Of a DNA stretch of 52,094 nt, positions 38,301 through 45,818 are shown in pieces; position 1 is the first letter of the stretch, and the number at the start of each line of letters is the position of its first letter. Source of the stretch: Candidatus Omnitrophota bacterium (lineage in GTDB: Bacteria > Omnitrophota > Gorgyraeia > Aquiviventales > Aquiviventaceae); the NCBI GenBank assembly GCA_023247255.1, contig JAHFGV010000018.1, positions 1 through 52,094 on the forward strand, written 5' to 3'. The notes under the pieces are model-generated. The model did no database searches. It was not told the DNA's origin and saw only the letters and a list, made by a program, of their open reading frames with translations. The translations under genes were made by a program, and so were the position numbers.

Positions 38301-41300
38301 CTGTCGTGGAGTCGTAGCTAAGATCGAAACGAACCCCACCGGGGTATTCGACTCGCACGAGACGATCCTGGGAGTCGTAGACGTATCGAGTCTCGTTTCC
38401 AGATCGATCCAGAGTCTTCGTGTGAAAGCCTCTCGCGTCAAAGTGCACTCCCGTCCCATCGCTTAGGCGGCGAGTCCAGGTACCGTCCGGATGCTTGCGC
38501 AGAACTGAGAAGTCTCCCGGCAAGCCGCTGAAGATACGGTCGGAATCTCCAGCGCGACTGTCGAATTCTGCCACGGCAATCCCAAATGGTTGACTTCCAA
38601 CCGTCAGACGAAGAAACGGCTGGAACGTCCCATCGCCGTTGCCCAGGAAAACAAAGAAGTCTTGTCCTGCGCCTGAGGCGGCCAGATCGGGATGCCCGTC
38701 TTGGTTGAAATCGGCCACAGTCATATCGCCAGCCACGAATGCTCCAAGTGTCTTGCGCGGAAGAAATGTCCCATCCCCGGCTCCAAAGAATAGAGAGATT
38801 ACCTGGGTCGCTTGGTCGCTCACTGCCACATCCGTCAGACCATCTTCATTGAAGTCGCTCAGCGCCAAGACCGAATTCGATGTCGCGCCAGCCGGATAAT
38901 CGGTGGGTCCCTGAAACGTCCCATCGCCGTTGCCCAGAAAAACAGCAATCCGACCTTGGTTATTCCTGACCATCACCACATCCAGCCGACCATCTCGATT
39001 CAAATCCCTCAGGGCCACCGATCGGGGCTGCATCCCAACGGCGAATGTCTGTTGGGACCCAAACGTGCCATCCCCATGCCCTAATAGAATGGAAAGACTA
39101 TCCCCGGTGATACCAAACGCGTTGAGCTCCCCGCGATTGGCCACCACCAGGTCGAGATAGCCGTCCTGATTGACGTCCCCAACCGCCGCTGACTCAGGCA
39201 GTCGGCCAACCACAACACGACGCTGGCTCTGGAATGTCCCATCCCCGTTGCCAAGCAGGACGGAGACGTCGTTGGAGGTCTGGTTGACCACGACCAGGTC
39301 GATCTGCCCATCTCGATTGACGTCGCCCTCGACGATAAAGATCGGGCCACCCCCCACCTCGAATCGCTGCGGTGGATCAAACGTGCCCCCACGGCCGAGT
39401 AGGATCGCTACCTTCCCTTCAATCAGCACAACGGCCATATCCTGAAACCCATCCTGATTGAAGTCCGCCGCAGTCAGCCAATACGGCACCGAGGAGCCTG
39501 TAGGCGTGGCTAGACTAATTCTCTGCTGAGGCTGGAACGTCCCGTCGCCGTGGCCGGTGAGTAGAGAGACATCGCTCGAGCTGAAATTCGCCACAGCTAT
39601 ATCCAGCATTGGGCCAGCCCGCAAGACGCTAGCGGATCCATCACCGTCTGTCACAAGCACGGTGCCATCGGGTTGGGGGAAGATATGCTCTAGGGTCTTG
39701 AGGTTCCAGCCGGCACCAAACGCGCAAGCACGCTCGTTCACCACGATGGCGCGCCCAGCGATGGAGCGCGTCAGCGGACGTAAATCGGGAGTGGGAATAC
39801 CGCTCGTGCCAAACGTGGTTTGATAGTTGTTCGACAGCTCGATGGTATAAGCATAGGCGCCAGTGGGTACCCACTCGCCACGAGCGTTACGCGCATCCCA
39901 AAGAAACGCCTGGCGCGTCTGGCCAGCCTTGCCGAGAAAGTGAGCCTCAAGCCGTTGGCCTTCGATCTGAAGCATCGTTGAAGTCGTCACCGGCACCAGA
40001 GTGCCAGGATCACCTGGAATGCTGGCAGTGTTGAGCTGGTAATCGGTTCCCACCACGACCGAGGGGTTAGCCCTTAGTGAACGGTAGAGGAACTCTGGAG
40101 CGTGTGATTGGCCAAGGCTGCGTAGGTTTGGCAGCCTATGTGTAATCGAGAGCTCACCGGAGTGCAGGCACACGGATGAGTTACCCGTCACCTGACATTC
40201 CTTGGCGGAATCTATCACCTCAGAAGTGGTCTCTGTGACATCTTCCCAGTCAGGGCTCTTGGACTGTGCTGGAAGCTTTGCGCCCACTCGACTGCAGTAC
40301 CAGCAGAAAAACCGAAGAATCCTAAACTCAACCCACTCTCCATCAGCACTGACTGTCCCAGTCCCAGCATCTAACCATACTTGTGCCGTCTCATCCCATA
40401 AAGTGAGAATCACAGAGAGCCCGGCAGGAAGATGCTTGGTATTGCGATGCTTGAAAGAAACAGGCTGATTGAAGGTCGTAAACCTAGGCTCGAAGTAAAC
40501 CGCCTCGATATGAGCCATGTCGGAAGGGACAGGTCCGGGAAGCTGATGATCTTCATGCAAAGGCGTGATCCGAACCTGAAGATCCAAAGGGGAAGCGCCC
40601 GCAGGAAAGTCGAGCTGAAAGTCCCCGGAGGAATCTGTCGCCTTCCCACCAGAGGCTTGAGTAATCAAAGTCGTCTGCAAATCTAACGGAGTGAGAAAAG
40701 CATCCGCCACTGCCACGTCCCTTCCCGCAAGCACCGAAACAGGCCGTTGAACCGACGTGTAGCCACTCTTTGCGATCTCAACTACATATGAGCCACCGCT
40801 GGGTGTGGAAAGCTGAAAACGTCCGTCGCTGCTGCTGGATTGAACGCTCGTCGTTCCACGAAGGGTTATGGAAGCGCCGGATAAGGGCTGGCTCGTCGAA
40901 GCATCGAACACCTGCCCGTGAATAAAACCGGAATCGGGATTGACCGGCGGCTCGATCAGCGTCTGCACCGTGAAACTAACCGATTCACTCAGGGCGTTTC
41001 CCGCTTGATCGGATAAACTGAGAATGATTGTGTGGAGGCCATCAACAAGCGCTGAAGAAACGATGAATATCATGGAGCTTTCCGTAATCAGACTCTGAGC
41101 GCTTACGTCAGTGCCATCGAGACTCAACGATACCGAGGAAACAGCAACACCACTGAGGGAATCGCTGAAGGATGCAGAGATCGTAGGATGAGCGCTGGTA
41201 ACAATCGAGCCCTGTGAAGGTGAAAGTTCGGTAATGGCTGGAGCATGGGTGTCAACGTTCACCGTGACGTCGGTGCTGGATGAATTTCCGGCTCGATCCA

Positions 41301-42213
41301 TCGCTGTGCCTGAAACAGTCTGATTCAAGCCTTCTTGCTCTACGACCACAGGACTCGGACAGCTTACTACCCCGCTTAAATGGTCTGTACAACTGAAGCT
41401 GACGGTTAGGGGACTATTATTCCAGCCAAAAGAATTGGGGGAGGGATCAAGCTGAGTCGTGATCGCGGGAGGGGTGCGGTCGACGGTGAAGGAAACAACA
41501 CCACTCGATCCTTGAGCCGCTAAATCCGCACCCTCTGCACTGAGGCTGTGGAAACCCTCGGTGAGGGTTAGAGTCCCTCGGAGAATCTGCGATAGGCTGG
41601 CTGTGGCGGGAGGATCGAATGAGGCTAATGCAGAGACGCCATCTAACGTAATGCTCAGACTGCTCGGATCGAGCCCCGATATGTCATCCGTAAGCTGGAG
41701 TGAGGCTGTAACGGTGTCTGTGTTGAAAAACGCTCCCTCAGCCGGGCTTAACCAAGTGAGAATCGGGGGATTCGAGTCTTCTCCAATAATCTCAACGGTT
41801 AGCTGACCCCCTGGCTTGCTGCGTAGCTCGGTCACTATCGTGTTGGAGCTCTGAAGATTGACAGGTGCCTCCAGAAAGCTGACGCTCTGACTAAACTGAT
41901 TGGGCTTAAGAACTTCAACACCGTTGAGGCTGAGCGTCGAGCTTGAGACCTTCTCGACACTTGTGTCTTTGAGGCTTCCGTTGACGGCTCTGAGCTTCCA
42001 GCTCGTTGCGGGATCGAGAACAGAAAAACTCTCGCTCACACTCTGCGGACTGGAAGCCTCCCGAACATAAGCCCTCTTAAACACCGTGAATTCAGCCGCA
42101 AAACCGGGGGGAACGCACTGAAGAGATACAAGGCAGGCCGACAGTAGAACGGACCAGAGAGAGTTAAGCCATCCCCCTACCCCATGTCCCTGCTTCCTTG
42201 ACCTGCGTTCCAT
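35305..42213 (-). CDS. Giant Sec-exported Rhs/YD-repeat protein with Ig-like, carboxypeptidase-regulatory-like and FG-GAP/VCBS repeats
   Basis: Signal peptide after M at 42213 (SD GAGGAAG), [21 protein letters not shown], repeated LGNGDGTFQ...[11 protein letters not shown], many YDxxGN repeats, Rhs core [34 protein letters not shown], variable Cys-rich tip. Confidence 0.93.
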   Translation of the reverse strand: [2302 protein letters not shown]

Positions 42214-42238
42214 CAGATACTTCCTCGTTACCCTCTCA

Positions 42239-43228
42239 TCATCCAGGAATGCCGTCAAACAATACACTCAGAGACTGTTCGTAGTGAATTCGGGAAATCG
42301 CCTCGCTGAGCAACGGGGCGACAGATAACACTTTGATTTTCGGATGCGGATACCTCACGGGAATGGTGTCGCTGACAAACAACTCCCGCAAAGGGGCTTG
42401 CTCAATCCGCTTAAGCGCAGGCTCGGACAGCACCGGGTGCGTCACGCAGGCATAACATTCAATGGCACCGGCGCGCTTAAGGGCCCGCGCGGCTTCCACC
42501 AGGGAACTGCCCGTCGTGATCAGATCATCGACGAGCAAGGAGGTCTTTCCATCGACTTCCCCCAGAATGTGCATGACCTCCGTTGCCTCCGGGCCGTCCC
42601 GTCGCTTGTCCACAATCGCAAGCCCGGCGCCGAGCCGTTTCGCATAGGCCCGTGCCATCTTGATGCCGCCGACATCCGGTGAGACGACCACAAGCGGCCT
42701 CAAACGTTTGCTTCGAATGGTTTGTTCAAAAACGTTGATCGCATAAAGATGATCCAAGGGAATGTCGAAGAAGCCTTGGATCTGCCCCGCATGGAGATCC
42801 ATGGTCAGCACACGATTGGCTCCCGCCGTGGTAATCAGGTTGGCGACCAGCTTAGCGGTAATCGGAACGCGGGGCTGATCTTTGCGATCCTGTCTGGCGT
42901 ATCCGAAATAAGGAATCACCGCAGTGATCCGTCGGGCGGAGGAACGTCTCAGGGCATCGATCATGATCAACAGCTCCATGAGATTTTCATTGACCGGAGG
43001 GCAAGTCGGCTGCACCACAAACACATCTTTGCCCCGCACGTTCTCATTGATCTTGACCCTGATTTCCCCCTCGCTAAACCGACTGACCAGTGAATCCACC
43101 AACCGAACCTTGAGATGGCGACAGATGTCTGTGGCCAGAGACGGATGCGCATTGCCGCTGACAATGGCGATTTCCGAATCCAACGCTTTTCTACGGGATG
43201 TCCGCTGTCGCGGGGACGTCTGTGCCAT
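42239..43228 (-). CDS. prs: Ribose-phosphate pyrophosphokinase
   Basis: VVQPTCPPVNENLMELLIMIDALRRSSARRITAVIPYFGYARQDRKDQPR; start trimmed to MAQTSPRQ at 43228. Confidence 0.96.
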   Translation of the reverse strand: MAQTSPRQRTSRRKALDSEIAIVSGNAHPSLATDICRHLKVRLVDSLVSRFSEGEIRVKINENVRGKDVFVVQPTCPPVNENLMELLIMIDALRRSSARRITAVIPYFGYARQDRKDQPRVPITAKLVANLITTAGANRVLTMDLHAGQIQGFFDIPLDHLYAINVFEQTIRSKRLRPLVVVSPDVGGIKMARAYAKRLGAGLAIVDKRRDGPEATEVMHILGEVDGKTSLLVDDLITTGSSLVEAARALKRAGAIECYACVTHPVLSEPALKRIEQAPLRELFVSDTIPVRYPHPKIKVLSVAPLLSEAISRIHYEQSLSVLFDGIPG

Positions 43229-43232
43229 AATC

Positions 43233-44738
43233 TCAACGACGACGTGCGGTCGTTTTGGAAGCAATCAGGCGTTTAGAAAGGCGCGCCTTCACCGATTTTG
43301 CCATCCGCTGGGTGGATGATCGCCGAACAGAAATTGGGTTTCGATCTGCGGATCGTTTCGTTTTGGCGCTGTCGGTCTTGGCTGAGGCCGAGGCGGCACC
43401 CGCAGCCTTCGGTTCCTTGACTTTCTTGACTGATGCAAGCGTCTCTTCCGATGCCTTGAGGCCATCCATGAGCCGTGCGGGCACGCCGACCACAATGCTC
43501 CGAGGAGGAACGTCATGGGTCTTTGGAATCACGCTACCGGCTCCGGTAATGGCTCCGGGTCCTACCTTCACCGGTGCAATCAGCACTGTGTCACATCCGA
43601 TGAAAGCACCCTTGCCGATGTGCGTCGGATGTTTTTGCTGTCCATCATAGTTGGCGGTCATCGTCCCTGCGCCGATGTTGACTGAATCCTCCACCACAGC
43701 ATCACCCAGATAGCTCACATGGTTGATCCGCACCTCGGAGCCAATCTTCGCGCGAACCAGCTCTACGAAATTACCGATCCGCGTATCACTGCCAACCGTT
43801 ACCCCTTTACGGAGTCGAGCAAACGGCCCGATGGAACAACGCTTGCCAATAGACACTCCGGTTTCGATCACGGTATAGGGATGGACCACCGTATCCGCAC
43901 CGATGGTTACTCCATGGTCGATGAAAGTACTGTGGACATCCTCGATGGTCACGCCGTTATGGAGGTGGGAATCGACGATACGCTGACGAATCACCCCGAT
44001 GGCGCGTGCCAATTCGGCTCGGGTGTTGATGCCGAGCGCTTCCGTGGCTTCTTCCACCCGAGTGGATAGGATCTTGGAGTGCTCCTGACGACTCATCTGA
44101 GCCACCGCGTGGGTCAGATACAATTCCTTCGTCGATGCGGTCGTTTTCACCTCTGCAAGCGCATCCAGCAGCGCTTGCGTCTTCACAATTAAAGGGCCCA
44201 CGTTAATCTCGCGAATCGTGCGTTGGGGTGCGTGGAGCTCCGATTCTTCCATGATGCCGCTGATCACACCTTGCTCATTGCGGATAATCCTGCCATAGCC
44301 CGCCGGATCGGCCAGATGAGCCGTAAGCAGCGTACAAGTCGCGTTTGCCTTGCGGTGGGCCTCAATCAACCGTTGAATCGTAGCCCGTCTGACCAGAGGA
44401 ACATCGGCATAAAGAATCAACAAATCCCCGACAGTAGTTTCTAACGCCCGCTTGGCCATCAACACCGCATCGCCGGTTCCCAGACGCTTGGGCTGAATGA
44501 CCGCCTTGGCTTCCTTGGGCAAGTGCCCTTTGACCACATCCGATCCATGTCCAATAACTACGATGGGGCGCGTGACCCCGGCTGCAGCTACCAAATCTAA
44601 CATATAAGCAATCATCGGTCGGCCGCAGATGGAATGAAGAACCTTGGAGACCTCGGACTTCATCCGTGTGCCTTCACCCGCCGCTAAGATAATTGCTTGG
44701 AGTGTGGTTATGCTCGTTTTCCCCATGTTCCTCGCCAT
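43233..44738 (-). CDS. glmU: Bifunctional N-acetylglucosamine-1-phosphate uridyltransferase/acetyltransferase with long basic C-terminal tail
   Basis: LQAIILAAGEGTRMKSEVSKVLHSICGRPMIAYML; LbH repeats (NIGAGTMTANYDGQQKHPTHIGKGAFIGCDT); Lys/Arg/Ser-rich tail. Confidence 0.94.
   Translation of the reverse strand: MARNMGKTSITTLQAIILAAGEGTRMKSEVSKVLHSICGRPMIAYMLDLVAAAGVTRPIVVIGHGSDVVKGHLPKEAKAVIQPKRLGTGDAVLMAKRALETTVGDLLILYADVPLVRRATIQRLIEAHRKANATCTLLTAHLADPAGYGRIIRNEQGVISGIMEESELHAPQRTIREINVGPLIVKTQALLDALAEVKTTASTKELYLTHAVAQMSRQEHSKILSTRVEEATEALGINTRAELARAIGVIRQRIVDSHLHNGVTIEDVHSTFIDHGVTIGADTVVHPYTVIETGVSIGKRCSIGPFARLRKGVTVGSDTRIGNFVELVRAKIGSEVRINHVSYLGDAVVEDSVNIGAGTMTANYDGQQKHPTHIGKGAFIGCDTVLIAPVKVGPGAITGAGSVIPKTHDVPPRSIVVGVPARLMDGLKASEETLASVKKVKEPKAAGAASASAKTDSAKTKRSADRNPISVRRSSTQRMAKSVKARLSKRLIASKTTARRR
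44675..44707 (-). repeat. 33-bp direct repeat, copy within glmU 5' coding region
   Basis: cacccgccgctaagataattgcttggagtgtgg identical to 45197-45229. Confidence 0.92.
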
Positions 44739-44794
44739 TTGTCCCCTTACTGAGGTTTTGCAAAATGAACAAGATTAGTAGCAGCGCTCACGTC

Positions 44795-44908
44795 TGTGTC
44801 ATAAGTCATGTGTCAGGTGTCATGAAAAAGCAGAAAACAGGCATCTCAGGCATGGCCAAAGGGCTCCTTTTGCTTTCCATGACTCATGACACATGAAACA
44901 TGACACAA
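44795..44908. repeat. Inverted pair of heptad-phased TGTGTCA/CATGACA arrays
   Basis: TGTGTCA|TAAGTCA|TGTGTCA|GGTGTCA ... CATGACT|CATGACA|CATGAAA|CATGACA. Confidence 0.8.
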
Positions 44909-44984
44909 TACTTAAGTCAACGCGTTGGCAATTTTTGCAAAAGCCTAGCCCTTGTAGATATCCCCCCGATAGGGATTTCCGATT

Positions 44985-45134
44985 GGAAGACTGATCTTCA
45001 ATCGAAAATCGACAATTCCATCGGCTCTCTTGATTGAGCTCTGCGCCCTCCGCTCCTAAGCAATCATGAAACAGCCTGGGAATTTTCGATTGTCGATTTT
45101 GGATTGAACGGCCGTCTTCCAATCGACAATTCCC
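44985..45134. repeat. Inverted and direct heptad-phased AATCGAAAATCGAC repeats
   Basis: ggaagactgatcttcaatcgaaaatcgacaattcc (44985-45019) vs ggaattttcgattgtcgattttggattgaacggccgtcttcc (45079-45120); a third ATCGACAATTCC at 45122, each followed by ctcttgattgagctctgcgccctccgc. Confidence 0.75.
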
Positions 45135-45196
45135 TTGGCCCTCTTGATTGAGCTCTGCGCCCTCCGCCCTCGCTTACGCTCGGGCTCCGGGTCGGC

Positions 45197-45229
45197 CACC
45201 CGCCGCTAAGATAATTGCTTGGAGTGTGG
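45197..45229 (-). pseudogene. Orphan duplicate of the glmU 5' end
   Basis: Identical 33 bp to 44675-44707, preceded (minus strand) by AAGGTGGTGA and ATGATGTCC, giving MMSTLQAIILAAG. Confidence 0.75.
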
Positions 45230-45269
45230 ACATCATTCACCACCTTGTTGAGTTTCTCCCTTTGTTACT

Positions 45270-45384
45270 AATACGAAGGAACTAAGTCTTGCAACCATTC
45301 CCCTCACCTGTTTCCTCTCCCCGTAGGGGAGAGGGGTGGGGTGAGGGAGCGTTGGAATGACATAAAACTAATTTCCTTTGTATT
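45270..45384. repeat. Long imperfect palindrome with CCTCTCCCCGTAGGGGAGAGG core
   Basis: Outer arms AATACGAAGGAA / TTCCTTTGTATT, inner CCTCACC...CCTCTCCCC-GTAG-GGGGAGAGG...GGTGAGG. Confidence 0.75.
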
Positions 45385-45504
45385 TAGAGGTATTAGACGC
45401 TGGAAAATACATTCGGCCACTGCGATACCATACCCTTCGCTTCAACAACCACGAAGTAAAGATTCTTCAACTGTTGCATTCGAGTCCTGACTCACGACTC
45501 CAAA

Positions 45505-45523
45505 ACTGGGGAGCCAGGGATCG
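45505..45523. repeat. Duplicate of the tRNA-Gln 3' end
   Basis: actggggagccagggatcg identical to 45732-45750 within and at the edge of the tRNA gene. Confidence 0.8.
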
Positions 45524-45598
45524 GCGCCTCCGTCCCCAACGCGCAGCGATGCAAAGCGAAGCACTGGGGACTTCGGTCGGCCACCCACCCTTCAAAAA

Positions 45599-45691
45599 AT
45601 GTGTCATGTTTTATGTGTTATGTGTCATGGGGAAAGTAAAGAGCGGCTTCTTTCCACTTCATAACACATGACACATGAACCATGACACAGA
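45599..45691. repeat. Inverted pair of heptad-phased ATGTGTC/TGACACA arrays
   Basis: ATGTGTC|ATGTTTT|ATGTGTT|ATGTGTC|ATGGGG ... TAACACA|TGACACA|TGAACCA|TGACACA. Confidence 0.8.
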
Positions 45692-45733
45692 TGAAAGTCG
45701 GCGCTCCGTTCGATTCCTTGCTCAAGCACATAC

Positions 45734-45803
45734 TGGGGAGCCAGGGATCGAACCTGGATACTCAGATCCAAAATCTGATGGCTTACCATTAGCCGACTCC
45801 CCA
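45734..45803 (-). tRNA. tRNA-Gln (anticodon TTG)
   Basis: TGGGGAGTCGGCTAATGGTAAGCCATCAGATTTTGGATCTGAGTATCCAGGTTCGATCCCTGGCTCCCCA folds into a cloverleaf; anticodon loop TTTTGGA. Confidence 0.95.
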
Positions 45804-45818
45804 ATCACACACAGCCCA

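Noticed and set aside
38500-39650. FG-GAP/VCBS region DNA periodicity as a non-coding repeat
   Set aside because: Explained by repeated protein motifs (LGNGDGTF..) in the Rhs gene.
45300-45350. CCTCTCCCC-GTAG-GGGGAGAGG as a simple intrinsic terminator
   Set aside because: No U-tract and it is nested in a larger palindrome with related outer arms; recorded as a repeat.
13848-45691. Could the heptad arrays be CRISPR arrays?
   Set aside because: Units are about 7 bp with no 25-37 bp repeats or spacers, and no cas genes are present.
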